Assembly (NCBI RefSeq): GCF_000732485.2
Contig: NZ_JAQV02000016.1
Coordinates: 1 to 64,000, forward strand
Reading direction: 5' to 3'
Length of the DNA stretch: 64,000 nt
Origin: Bacillus sp. SJS
GTDB lineage: Bacteria; Bacillota; Bacilli; Bacillales; Bacillaceae
Made by a program: the position numbers and the translations under genes. The notes under the pieces were generated by a model, which saw nothing but the letters and a program-made list of their open reading frames with translations, was not told the DNA's origin and ran no database searches. Below are positions 44,646 to 52,817 of this stretch, one piece after another (within the stretch, counting starts at the first letter, position 1; each line of letters begins with the position of its first letter).

Positions 44646-44856
44646 AAAGCACCTCTTTTTTTTGAATTTTCTTTAGGATTCCCTAAATAGGCAACTTTAT
44701 GGAGAGAGTAATAGGATAAATCAACATGCAGTATTGCCATGCGGATTTCACACTATGTCCAGCAGTTTTTATTAAAATTTTCAATAACAATGATTAATTA
44801 GAAACTTTATCCTTATTGATGCGGATGAAAGATAAATAAGAAAGGGGTGGCTTTTC

Positions 44857-45063
44857 ATGATGCAGTTCTTTTTAATAGCAGGCATCATCGGCATAATCAT
44901 TTCAGGAATCTCGATTGGCGCTTGGACAAATGGTCAGCAGCAGAGAGCAAATTTCTTTTCAGAGACGAAAGAGCACCGTGCTTCCCGGACTAGAATTGCC
45001 ATGTTTTCCGGATTAGCCGGAGTGATTTTTCTGGGGATTGCAGGACTGATTTGGTATTTATAG
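44857..45063 (+). CDS. DUF5316-like two-helix membrane protein
   Basis: The 68-residue protein has two membrane helices (FFLIAGIIGIIISGISIGAW and MFSGLAGVIFLGIAGLIWYL) joined by a polar loop with RANFFSETKEHRASRTRIA. This loop is typical of DUF5316 proteins in Bacillus. AGAAAGGGGTGG precedes the ATG. The function is unknown. Confidence 0.75.
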   Translation: MMQFFLIAGIIGIIISGISIGAWTNGQQQRANFFSETKEHRASRTRIAMFSGLAGVIFLGIAGLIWYL

Positions 45064-45110
45064 AGATACGTTTGGTTTTTTTTCTATTTAAACCCCTTCA
45101 TCAGAAATAC

Positions 45111-45455
45111 TTATTTTTCTATTATAAATTTATCAGTTAGAGAAGTGACTTTTAAGGTTTTTCCGTCTTTTTTGAAAATTTCAAGAGCACCCATTTGTTC
45201 TGACGTTGATTCTTTCCAGCCATCCTCTTCTAATTTTGCAAGGTAGGCTTTCGGCAAGCCTTCTTCTTCTTTCATTCCTTTCAGGCTATATACTGCAGAG
45301 TCCTCTTTTTTCTTTATCTCTTTTGCATCTGCTGGAATGGGGAAGGTGCTTTCAATGGATGACTGTTTAAAGTTTTCTGCATGAGCATTGCTGGAGCAGC
45401 CTTGCAGAATGAAGATAAGACCTGCAGCTGCTGTAGACATGACTAAGCGTTTCAT
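45111..45455 (-). CDS. Putative lipoprotein, 114 residues
   Basis: A lipobox (AGLIFILQGCSSNAHA) is followed by a small mature domain reading STFPIPADAKEIKKKEDSAV, LPKAYLAKLEEDGWKES and TDKFIIEK. The layout resembles small surface lipoproteins of Bacillus; no named family. GGAGGGAAAC precedes the ATG. The gene is single, and MITE-like copy 3 lies behind it. Confidence 0.7.
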   Translation of the reverse strand: MKRLVMSTAAAGLIFILQGCSSNAHAENFKQSSIESTFPIPADAKEIKKKEDSAVYSLKGMKEEEGLPKAYLAKLEEDGWKESTSEQMGALEIFKKDGKTLKVTSLTDKFIIEK

Positions 45456-45553
45456 AGTTTCCCTCCTTCAAAATTATGGTAACAATCTCATTATACTAGA
45501 CTATTTGGAAAAAAAAAGAAAAAGCCTTCCGGACCAGGAAGACTTTTTAGTTT

Positions 45554-45738
45554 GGCTCTGTTAAACTTGGCTGTTGATTGCAGTTAGCAGGCGCTCAGCG
45601 ACCAGCGGGGCGGGCGTGAGCCTCCTCGCCGCTTTGCGCCTGCGGGGTCTCACCTGTCCCGCTGCTCTCAGCTCGGAGTCTCGCGCCTTCCACTCCAATC
45701 AACAGGTGTTAAAAATCAACTCAGGCTATAACAGAGCC
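45554..45738 (+). repeat. MITE-like repeat family A, copy 3
   Basis: A 185-bp element bounded by GGCTCTGTTAAACTTGGCTG and TATAACAGAGCC. The core shares CCAGCGGGGCGGGCGTGAGC and GGGGTCTCACCTGTCCCGCT with the other copies. It ends at the 3' end of the DUF1761 gene. Confidence 0.9.
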
Positions 45739-45739
45739 T

Positions 45740-46129
45740 TTAGTTTAATAAACCGTGTAAAACACCAAGCAACGTAAAAATAACCAGATGATCTCCAATT
45801 GCGATCAGCAAAGCTTTTCTGCTCATTAATCCGAATAGTGAATTTTTCACATACACAATGGAGATGAGAACAGCGATAATGAAGCCGATTCCAGCTCCGG
45901 TAAGCCAGTTTTCAGCACCGATGGATTGAATCAGAATAGCTGTCAGAAACGAACTGATGAAAGCGACGATGACAGAAAAGACATATTTAAGAGGGCCTTT
46001 GCTTTCATTTTGCGTAAAATTGCCTTTATCTTTAAGTAAAATAGAATAATAAATGCCTCCGTATATCATATACAGGATGCCTCCAGCGAGGATGGCTAAA
46101 AAATTTAGATCAGACATGTTAATCAGCAT
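45740..46129 (-). CDS. DUF1761 membrane protein
   Basis: The 129-residue protein has four membrane helices and the DUF1761 features NFLAILAGGILYMIYGGIYY, GAGIGFIIAVLISIVYVKNS and GDHLVIFTLLGVLHGLL. The function is unknown. It lies 15 bp after the AraC-type gene on the same strand and is probably cotranscribed with it. AAAAGGAG precedes the start. Confidence 0.85.
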   Translation of the reverse strand: MLINMSDLNFLAILAGGILYMIYGGIYYSILLKDKGNFTQNESKGPLKYVFSVIVAFISSFLTAILIQSIGAENWLTGAGIGFIIAVLISIVYVKNSLFGLMSRKALLIAIGDHLVIFTLLGVLHGLLN

Positions 46130-46144
46130 ATGGGTTCTCCTTTT

Positions 46145-47080
46145 CTATTTCGGTTCAACGGCTAAGGCGATGGCCTTGATTCGGCATGTGAGGTCAAGTG
46201 TTCCTCCATTCGGATCAACTTGCACAAATTCAATTGGATTCCCCAAATATTTATAGCCGCTTCTCGGCAGCCAAAAGCTGTAGAGTTCAGAATAGCACTC
46301 AATCAGCATGCCGCGGTCACTGTAAAGGACAGGCTCGTCGAACTCAACCACCACATGTTTTCCTCCATTAAACGTATACAGTGGTTCCTCAATATTGTCA
46401 TGTGAGGTGATTTGCATCAGGCAGTCGTAACGGCTTCTCTCAGGCAGTGTAATGTAAGGGTTGTTTCTTGGAATCCCAATCATCCAGGTGTCTGTTTGGA
46501 TAAGTCCTCTTGCATTTGACCAGTGATAAAGCTCTTCCCAAGCATTTGGAATGTGATCTGTATAAGATCCGATGTGAAGTTTTCTGACCGCACGGAAAGC
46601 TGGGAGTTCAATTGTTTTCACCTTATCCAAATCCAGCCATCTAAATTCATTATAGGGCTGCTTATCGTTCGTTGCTTGCAGATTCTTGCTGAAAAGTTTA
46701 GATTTCTTGCTATCTTCGTATTCCCTTGGAAAACGCTCCAGGTACGCACCTTCCCGCCATTTTTTCGGGCTGGTTCTAAACGTTTCGTTAAATGAGTAGG
46801 TGAAGTATGAAAGGGACGAAAATCCGCATAGATAGGCGATCTGGGTTATAGGTAAATGCTGTTCATAAATCAGGAAGTGGGCGGCATTTTCCAGTCGGAG
46901 TCTTTTGATATAGGCAGCAGGCGATTCACCGGCTATCCCCTTGAAAATCCGCTGAAAATGAAAAGGAGAATAAGTAGAAACTTTTGCAAGTCTTTCGAGT
47001 GGAAGAGATTCATGGAGATTTTCTTCTATATAATCCATCACTTTTTGTATTTGTCTTTCTTGTTCTTTTCCATAATTCAT
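46145..47080 (-). CDS. AraC-family regulator with GyrI-like effector domain
   Basis: The N-terminal 100 residues hold two helix-turn-helix motifs (SLPLERLAKVSTYSPFHFQR and ITQIAYLCGFSSLSYFTYSF). The C-terminal part is a GyrI-like small-molecule-binding domain (KTIELPAFRAVRKLHIGSYT, PLYTFNGGKHVVVEFDEPV). This build is like Rob/SoxS-type regulators for drugs or small ligands. It is followed by the DUF1761 membrane gene, and is divergent from the Mta-type gene. Confidence 0.9.
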   Translation of the reverse strand: MNYGKEQERQIQKVMDYIEENLHESLPLERLAKVSTYSPFHFQRIFKGIAGESPAAYIKRLRLENAAHFLIYEQHLPITQIAYLCGFSSLSYFTYSFNETFRTSPKKWREGAYLERFPREYEDSKKSKLFSKNLQATNDKQPYNEFRWLDLDKVKTIELPAFRAVRKLHIGSYTDHIPNAWEELYHWSNARGLIQTDTWMIGIPRNNPYITLPERSRYDCLMQITSHDNIEEPLYTFNGGKHVVVEFDEPVLYSDRGMLIECYSELYSFWLPRSGYKYLGNPIEFVQVDPNGGTLDLTCRIKAIALAVEPK

Positions 47081-47164
47081 CTTGGAAGCCCCTTATCAAA
47101 TGAGTTCTCTCTTATTATGGAGAATTTCGGGCTCAATCTCTACCGTTTTTTTTCAAAATATCAA

Positions 47165-47195
47165 TTGACCTTCACGCTGCGTAAAGGTGTAAGCT
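47165..47195 (+). promoter_or_regulatory. MerR-type promoter of the Mta-like gene
   Basis: TTGACC (47165-47170) and TAAGCT (47190-47195) are 19 bp apart. The spacer holds the dyad ACCTT-N9-AAGGT-type element. A 19-bp spacer with central dyad is the hallmark of MerR-family autoregulated promoters. Confidence 0.75.
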
Positions 47196-47219
47196 GAATC
47201 TATCAGGAGGTGAACACCG

Positions 47220-47984
47220 ATGGAATATACGGTGCAAAAGCTTGCGAAAATGGCAGGAATCACGGCAAGGACGCTCAGATATTATGATGAGATTGGCATT
47301 CTTAAGCCGGCAAGAATGAACTCATCGGGGTATCGAATTTATGGTCTGCCAGAGGTGGATCGTCTGCAGCAAATCCTCTTTTACCGTGAGCTCGACGTCA
47401 GTCTGGAGAAGATTCAGGAAATCCTGTCTGACCCTCATTTTAACGGAGCGAAAGCCCTTATTGAACATCGTGAAAAGCTCCTGGAAAAACGAAAGCAGCT
47501 GGATTTGCTCATTTCTAATGTGGAGAAGACAATCTCAGCGGGCGAAGGGAGAATAACGATGTCCGATCAGGAAAAATTTCAAGGCTTCAAGCAAAGAATG
47601 ATGGATGAGAACGAAGCAAAATACGGGAAAGAAATCCGCCAAAAATATGGAGAAGAGACAGTTAAACGCTCGAATGAAAAATTCGAAAATATGACGAAGG
47701 AGCAATACGAGGAAGTAGCGAAGCTTGAGCAGGAGGTTAAAACCGCATTGGCTGAAGCCTTTAAAAAGGGTGATCCTTCAAGTGCTGCTGCTCAAAAAAC
47801 GGCAGAGCTGCATAAGCAGTGGCTCATGTACTACTGGGCTGATTACAGCAGTGAAGCACATGCGGGTCTTGCGGATATGTATGCTGAGGATGACCGGTTT
47901 AAAGCCTATTACGATGAAAAGGAACCGGGACTTGCGGAATTTCTGCGGGATGCAATTCATGTTTATACGGGTTATAAGAAGTAA
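47220..47984 (+). CDS. MerR-family regulator with TipAS domain (Mta-like)
   Basis: The 254-residue protein has an N-terminal MerR winged helix (ITARTLRYYDEIGILKPARM), a dimerising coiled coil near 75-110 and a C-terminal TipAS drug-binding domain. The latter includes KQWLMYYWADYSSEAHAGLA and FLRDAIHVYTGY. It resembles B. subtilis Mta (257 residues), which activates multidrug transporter genes and itself. AGGAGGTG precedes ATG 47220. A 21-bp repeat array follows it. Confidence 0.9.
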   Translation: MEYTVQKLAKMAGITARTLRYYDEIGILKPARMNSSGYRIYGLPEVDRLQQILFYRELDVSLEKIQEILSDPHFNGAKALIEHREKLLEKRKQLDLLISNVEKTISAGEGRITMSDQEKFQGFKQRMMDENEAKYGKEIRQKYGEETVKRSNEKFENMTKEQYEEVAKLEQEVKTALAEAFKKGDPSSAAAQKTAELHKQWLMYYWADYSSEAHAGLADMYAEDDRFKAYYDEKEPGLAEFLRDAIHVYTGYKK

Positions 47985-48055
47985 AAGGGAGTGCACGGAG
48001 CTTTGAGCTTCGTCAGACCTCTTATGAAGATACAAGTCTGCCATGAATTATGGAA

Positions 48056-48181
48056 AGTCAGCAATTACCCTTTAAAAGTCAGCAATTAATCTGAGGAAGT
48101 CAGCAATTATCCTTCAAAAGTCAGCAATTACTTTTCAAAAGTCAGCAATTACTCTTCAAAGGCCAGCCATTATCCTTTAAT
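48056..48181. repeat. Six tandem copies of a 21-bp repeat (AGTCAGCAATTACCCTTTAAA)
   Basis: Six head-to-tail 21-bp units with the invariant core GTCAGCAATTA (last copy GCCAGCCATTA) fill the region after the Mta-like gene. The remainder of 47985-48240 holds nothing else that I recognise. Confidence 0.92.
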
Positions 48182-48240
48182 CGTAAGCAAAGGTGAAGTC
48201 TGGCCGCTTTCTCCTCATCAAGTGTGGGAGAAAACAAATA

Positions 48241-48275
48241 AAAACGATGCGGCTGATTATGCCGCATCGTTTTTA
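48241..48275. terminator. Terminator of nupC
   Basis: AAAACGATGCGGC and GCCGCATCGTTTTT pair around a 7-nt loop, directly at the nupC stop codon, with A/T runs on both sides. Confidence 0.92.
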
Positions 48276-49454
48276 TTAAATCAGCAATCCAACAATTGCT
48301 GCAGATAAGAAGCTTACCAATGTTGCCCCGTAGAGGAGCTTCAGTCCAAAGCGGGCTACCACGTTTCCTTTTTGTTCATGCAATCCCTTTACCGCTCCGG
48401 TAATGATCCCGATGGAGGAGAAGTTGGCAAAGGATACGAGGAATACGGAAATAATTGCGGTTGTCCGGTCAGACAGCTCGGTCATTTTTGAAAGATCAAG
48501 CATGGCGACGAATTCGTTTGAAACGAGCTTTGTTGCCATAATCGTTCCGGCTTGTACAATTTCTGCAGCCGGTACACCAATGATGAAAGCGAATGGTGCA
48601 AACACATACCCAAGCATCGTTTGGAAGGAGATGCCGAAAATGATGCTGAATAGATCATTGATGGCTGCAATTAAAGCAACGAAACCAATCAGCATCGCTC
48701 CGACGATGATCGCTACTTTAAAGCCGTCCATGATGTACTCGCCCAGCATTTCGAAGAAGGTCTGTTTTTCCCCTTCTTGAACTTCAATGAAGTCTTCACT
48801 GTCCGCAACATCATATGGGTTGATGATGTTCACGATGATGAATCCGCCCAGCAAATTCAGCACAAGGGCTACAATGACGTATTTTGGATCAATCATTGTC
48901 ATGTACGCGCCAAGAATAGAGGCGGAAACAGTGGACATAGCTGATGTACAAAGTGTATATAAACGGTGGTCAGGCAAATGGCCTAATTGTTTTTTTACGG
49001 AAATGAATACTTCAGACTGCCCAAAAATAGCAGATGCAACCGCATTGTAGGATTCAAGTTTTCCTAAGCCATTTATTTTACTTAAAACCAGTCCAAGATA
49101 CTTAATGATGATAGGCAAAAGCCTGATGTGCTGGGCAATTCCGATCAGAGCAGAAATGAAGACGATCGGAAGGAGAACATTAAGGAAAAATGGCATTTCC
49201 TTAGGGTTGGCAATTCCGCCGAATACGAAATTAATTCCGCTTGCAGCATATTCAAGGAGCTTCGTAAATAATGCTGAAATTCCCTCGATAATAAATAGGC
49301 CAATTCCGGTATTAAGGAAAATAAATGTTAAGACGACTTGAAGAACAAGCATGATGATAATGGGTTTGATCTTAATCTGCTTTTTATTGTTACTGACCAA
49401 ATAGGCCAGCAGCAGAACCACGACGATACCGACAAGTGAAATGATGATACTCAT
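48276..49454 (-). CDS. nupC: NupC-type concentrative nucleoside transporter
   Basis: A CNT-family nucleoside/cation symporter of 392 residues, close to B. subtilis NupC. Features include [40 protein letters not shown] and [21 protein letters not shown] chose ATG 49454, with AAGGAGG upstream, since the longer frame to 49574 has no such site or helical start. It imports nucleosides; pyrimidine preference is inferred from the B. subtilis protein. Confidence 0.9.
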   Translation of the reverse strand: MSIIISLVGIVVVLLLAYLVSNNKKQIKIKPIIIMLVLQVVLTFIFLNTGIGLFIIEGISALFTKLLEYAASGINFVFGGIANPKEMPFFLNVLLPIVFISALIGIAQHIRLLPIIIKYLGLVLSKINGLGKLESYNAVASAIFGQSEVFISVKKQLGHLPDHRLYTLCTSAMSTVSASILGAYMTMIDPKYVIVALVLNLLGGFIIVNIINPYDVADSEDFIEVQEGEKQTFFEMLGEYIMDGFKVAIIVGAMLIGFVALIAAINDLFSIIFGISFQTMLGYVFAPFAFIIGVPAAEIVQAGTIMATKLVSNEFVAMLDLSKMTELSDRTTAIISVFLVSFANFSSIGIITGAVKGLHEQKGNVVARFGLKLLYGATLVSFLSAAIVGLLI

Positions 49455-49880
49455 AGCAGCAACCTCCTTATGTAGTAAGCGAATGATGACGAGGGACAGG
49501 CTGGGGGAGAAAGGGTTCCCTTTATCTTTACCCAAACATTCCCTAGAGTGTACAAATTTACAGCAAAAACACATTTTTATCCTTGCTGCTTTTTTGCCCT
49601 TTCCTATTATACTGTTTTACAGGCAATAGGGAAGGGGTTATTTAAATAAAAATGAATTCGTTTTCTTTTTAGTGAAAAACGATTGGTATTCATCGTACTT
49701 TTTATTAGTCATGCCCCATTCCTTACTAATCTTTTCACAAGCAATTTCACGCATCGTAAAGCAACCACAAGCAATATGAAGATAGAGTGCCATAACAAGG
49801 AAAAAATACGACTATATAGTCAAAAACTCACATTTACAAAGTTCTATCCAGGGAGTACGATATACATGAAAATTTTACTG
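49455..49880. other. Intergenic region between nupC and the second riboswitch
   Basis: The 425-bp stretch is AT-rich and holds the nupC promoter region. It has no supported gene; the plus-strand frame at 49683-49886 lacks a ribosome binding site and runs into the riboswitch. A weak promoter candidate for the riboswitch, TTTACA-N17-TACGAT, lies at 49833-49861. Confidence 0.4.
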
Positions 49881-50012
49881 GCTTAATCCCGTAAACACGG
49901 GAACGGAGGAACCAATTTTTTTGGGGCTAATTCTGCTTTAGCAGAAGGGATGAAAGGACTCTTTCGCCATCCTGCCCGTCAGCTAACTTCGTCGGCTAAA
50001 GCGAAGGAGGTC
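49881..50012 (+). promoter_or_regulatory. Second c-di-AMP riboswitch (ydaO/yuaA type)
   Basis: The same conserved blocks as the copy near 1 kb are present: GGGAACGGAGGAACCAATTT, TTGGGGCTAATTCTGC, CTCTTTCGCCATCCTGCCCG, TCAGCTAACTTCGTCGGCTA and AAGCGAAGGAGG. It controls the downstream CBS-domain and mgtC-like genes, a less usual target. Confidence 0.95.
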
Positions 50013-50015
50013 ACA

Positions 50016-50047
50016 AGACCGCCTTATTTTGGGGGCTTTTTTTGCTG
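50016..50047 (+). terminator. Riboswitch-controlled terminator
   Basis: GACCGCC and GGGGGCTT form a stem followed by seven T, directly behind the aptamer and before the CBS gene. Confidence 0.7.
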
Positions 50048-50166
50048 TCATTTTTTCAGCAATAGCCAGCGAAGTGCCAGTGGTCTTTTTCTTATGGATT
50101 GAAAAAGTCAATAAGTGAGAAAATGCTAAAAGAGATTATAGATTAAATAAAGGAGCTATCGATTGA

Positions 50167-50583
50167 ATGAATATAGCGTTTTTCTTAATACCAAAAAAAG
50201 AGGTCATCCATTTGCCGATTCACGCTACAATGAGACAGGCTTTGGAGAAAATGGAATATCATCGTTATTCTGCCCTTCCGCTGCTGGATGATGAGGGGAA
50301 GTATATAGCTACGCTTACAGAGGGTGATTTATTATGGAAGCTCAAAAATACGCCGAATCTAAGCTTTGACAGCACAAATAAAATCCGGTTAACGGAAGTG
50401 GAGATGCACCGGAAAAATGAACCGGTCCCAATTCACGCCAAAATGGAACAAATTATTTCCAGGGCAATGGAACAGAACTTTGTCCCTGTAGTAGATGATC
50501 AGGGGATTTTTATAGGGATGATTAGGCGCAGAGAAATTATAGAATACTGTGCAAATCAGCTTTTTAACAAAATAGAGAGATGA
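50167..50583 (+). CDS. CBS-domain pair protein under c-di-AMP riboswitch
   Basis: The 138-residue soluble protein consists of two CBS domains: ATMRQALEKMEYHRYSALPL, LDDEGKYIATLTEGDLLWKL, then KMEQIISRAMEQNFVPVVDD and FIGMIRRREIIEY. CBS pairs bind adenine nucleotides. The size and layout recall DarB/CbpB, which binds c-di-AMP and links it to (p)ppGpp and pyruvate carboxylase; whether this protein does so is unknown. AAGGAG lies upstream of ATG 50167. An mgtC-like gene follows after 25 bp. Confidence 0.85.
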   Translation: MNIAFFLIPKKEVIHLPIHATMRQALEKMEYHRYSALPLLDDEGKYIATLTEGDLLWKLKNTPNLSFDSTNKIRLTEVEMHRKNEPVPIHAKMEQIISRAMEQNFVPVVDDQGIFIGMIRRREIIEYCANQLFNKIER

Positions 50584-50608
50584 TATTGGATGAAGGGGAA
50601 GTAGAATC

Positions 50609-51076
50609 ATGGAATACGAAATTTTAGTGAGATTACTGACGGCTGTTTTTCTGGGGATTGTTATTGGAATTGAACGACAATGGCATAAGTGCATTGCAGG
50701 TCTTCGGACGAATGTTCTGGTAGCCGTTGGCGCCTGTCTATTTGTCATGCTCGATTTTGTCTCAGGCGATCATTCAAGTATGAGGATTGCTGCTCAAATC
50801 GTCAGTGGAATTGGTTTTTTGGGGGCAGGGGTTATTTTTCGCGAAGGGTTAACCGTTAGAGGACTGGATACGGCTGCAACTCTCTGGTGCTCAGCCGCTA
50901 TCGGTACGCTTGCAGGTGCCGGGTTTTTGATGTTAGCCACTGCAGGTACAATTATTGTTGTAGCCGTCAACAGCATTCTCAGGCCAATGGCCAACTGGAT
51001 TGACCGGCATAATCAAAAGCACGGCAAAATTACTTCTTCTCAAAAGGTCCTAACTAAAGATAAAATGTCTATATAA
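50609..51076 (+). CDS. mgtC: MgtC/SapB-family membrane protein
   Basis: The 155-residue protein has four to five membrane helices and the MgtC signatures RLLTAVFLGIVIGIERQWHK, AGLRTNVLVAVGACLFVML, IAAQIVSGIGFLGAGVIFRE and VRGLDTAATLWCSAAIGTLA. It lacks the C-terminal ACT-like domain of Salmonella MgtC. Family members affect Mg2+ homeostasis and ATP synthase. It is cotranscribed with the CBS gene behind the c-di-AMP riboswitch. Confidence 0.88.
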   Translation: MEYEILVRLLTAVFLGIVIGIERQWHKCIAGLRTNVLVAVGACLFVMLDFVSGDHSSMRIAAQIVSGIGFLGAGVIFREGLTVRGLDTAATLWCSAAIGTLAGAGFLMLATAGTIIVVAVNSILRPMANWIDRHNQKHGKITSSQKVLTKDKMSI

Positions 51077-51102
51077 GGAATTTTTCACTCAGGGAGGCCT
51101 TT

Positions 51103-51339
51103 ATGGAGAAAAAATGGAAGCAGGAGAATCGCATTTTTGAAACGCTCTGGGAAGCCGAGATGTGGGCTGATTCTATCGCCAATGAAATGGTCGGAAAGCT
51201 TTATAAGACATACATTACACCCGATCATAAAGTGGCATACGTGCTTGCTTTCAATTTGGCTTCTGATCCGGTTGTTCATGTCATAACTGAGAAGATTACG
51301 GCGGAAGGTTCTTCACTCTATAAAATTACAATGAATTAA
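51103..51339 (+). CDS. Hypothetical protein, 78 residues
   Basis: The small soluble protein reads FETLWEAEMWADSIANEMVG, KLYKTYITPDHKVAYVLAFN and KITAEGSSLYKITMN. GGGAGG with proper spacing supports ATG 51103. It lies 27 bp after the mgtC-like gene and may belong to the same transcript. I do not recognise a family. Confidence 0.6.
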   Translation: MEKKWKQENRIFETLWEAEMWADSIANEMVGKLYKTYITPDHKVAYVLAFNLASDPVVHVITEKITAEGSSLYKITMN

Positions 51340-51372
51340 TCACGTATCGTGACGAGGGGATACATTCCCCCG

Positions 51373-51669
51373 TCATTCCACTCCATCAGGATAATTTTTC
51401 TCCCAGTATTTATCTCCTCTATGGTCAATGTCTTCTGCGGTTTTTTCCAGCTCAGACAAAATAATCTGTTTCACTTGATTAATCGTTTCGAAAAAGGTTT
51501 TTTCCTCATAAGGGTTTGGCTGTATTTTAGCCGTAGCACGAACCCCGGCATATTTTCGGTGCTCCTCAATTAATGAATCAAATGCCTCAAAAATGTGGCT
51601 TGTCAGTACTGCAATGTTTTTGTGGTTCTCAGGAAGCCTGTCCCTTAGATTTTCTATTCGATTATACAT
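51373..51669 (-). CDS. Hypothetical protein, 98 residues
   Basis: The soluble helical protein reads MYNRIENLRDRLPENHKNIA, VLTSHIFEAFDSLIEEHRKY and ETINQVKQIILSELEKTAED. I chose ATG 51669, with AAGGGA upstream, over ATG 51726. It resembles small uncharacterised Bacillus proteins, without a named function. It is convergent with the preceding gene. Confidence 0.5.
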   Translation of the reverse strand: MYNRIENLRDRLPENHKNIAVLTSHIFEAFDSLIEEHRKYAGVRATAKIQPNPYEEKTFFETINQVKQIILSELEKTAEDIDHRGDKYWEKNYPDGVE

Positions 51670-51812
51670 CCCATCACCGATCCCTTTTACATTTTTCTTA
51701 TGATTTGCTGATTGGCGGGCAATCATTCATGAAAGAGCTGAATGTGCGCGATTGAATGAAGCAATTATGGAAACACTACTTCTCATGAAGTAAAGCATGA
51801 GGAGGGTTCAAA

Positions 51813-52661
51813 ATGTCTCATTCCAAAATAAGGGTAGGCTGTACCAGCGAATATGCGCCTCTTAAAAGCGTTCTATTATGTCCACCCCAGTATATGAAAA
51901 TCGAAGACATTATCAATGAAACACAAAAGGAATTTCAGGATGAAGAGCTTGATGCCGTAAAAGCAGTAAAGCAGCATAGGGAATTCATACGTGTACTCCG
52001 GGAAAATGGAATTGAAACACATCTTCTTGAGCCGGATGAGCAATTTCCTGAACAGGTGTTTACAAGGGATATTGGATTTACACTTGGAAATACACTTTTT
52101 ATAGCCAACATGGAGATGGACATCCGGCAGGGAGAGGAACGGATCCTCAAAGAATGGCTGGATAAAGAGGGAATTCACTATGAGGACTTAAAAGGATCAG
52201 GTATTGAGGGCGGGGATGTTTTAATCAACGGGAATACCGTCTATGTAGGAATCAGTGAGCGAACATCTGAAGACAGTATCACCATGCTAGAGAACCATTT
52301 GCCTGATTACGAAATTATTCCAGTTCCTATTAAAAAAGAATACCTCCATTTAGACTGTATTTTTAACATGATTTCAGAAAATGAAGCACTGCTTTTTTCG
52401 GAAGCTTTGAAACAGGAAGAAATTGATGTGCTGTCATCCCGTTTTTCTATTATAGAAGTAAAGGAAGAAGATCAGTTCAGGCTGGGTGTGAATGTATTTT
52501 CCCTGGGAAATAAAAAAATCATCGCCCTGCCTCACAATCATCATACAAATGATCAGTTAAGAAAGCTTGGCTATGAAGTGATAGAAGTGGATCTTTCTGA
52601 AATCATTAAGTCCGGCGGAGCGTTCCGATGCTGTACATTGCCGCTTCTGCGGGAGGGATAA
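51813..52661 (+). CDS. Dimethylarginine dimethylaminohydrolase-family amidinohydrolase (YkgA-like)
   Basis: The 282-residue protein belongs to the guanidino-group-modifying superfamily with DDAH. Motifs include FPEQVFTRDIGFTLGNTLFI, GSGIEGGDVLINGNTVYVGI, the His region PIKKEYLHLDCIFNMISENE and the catalytic Cys in KSGGAFRCCTLPLLREG. It probably hydrolyses a guanidino compound; the precise substrate is unknown. B. subtilis YkgA is the closest named relative I recall. AGGAGGG precedes the ATG. Confidence 0.85.
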   Translation: MSHSKIRVGCTSEYAPLKSVLLCPPQYMKIEDIINETQKEFQDEELDAVKAVKQHREFIRVLRENGIETHLLEPDEQFPEQVFTRDIGFTLGNTLFIANMEMDIRQGEERILKEWLDKEGIHYEDLKGSGIEGGDVLINGNTVYVGISERTSEDSITMLENHLPDYEIIPVPIKKEYLHLDCIFNMISENEALLFSEALKQEEIDVLSSRFSIIEVKEEDQFRLGVNVFSLGNKKIIALPHNHHTNDQLRKLGYEVIEVDLSEIIKSGGAFRCCTLPLLREG

Positions 52662-52781
52662 AGCTGTCACACAGCCCAATCTATTACAGGTCTGCACTAA
52701 AAGATAACTGGAGCAATATAGGGTGACATGGGTGGGGATTTACCAATTCATTATGAAAACTGTTCAAGCACTGAATGAAAA

Positions 52782-52812
52782 AAGAACCGGCATTAGGCTG
52801 GTTCTTCTTTTC
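52782..52812. terminator. Bidirectional terminator between the DDAH-like and SulP genes
   Basis: AAGAACC and GGTTCTT with inner GC pairs form a stem, with A-run before and CTTTTC after. Confidence 0.8.
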
Positions 52813-52817
52813 TCACA

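Noticed and set aside
46523-47197. Plus-strand frames opposite the AraC-type gene
   Set aside because: They are antisense to a gene with clear helix-turn-helix motifs and have no start signals.
49683-49886. Plus-strand 67-codon frame before the second riboswitch
   Set aside because: There is no ribosome binding site and its end runs into the riboswitch aptamer.
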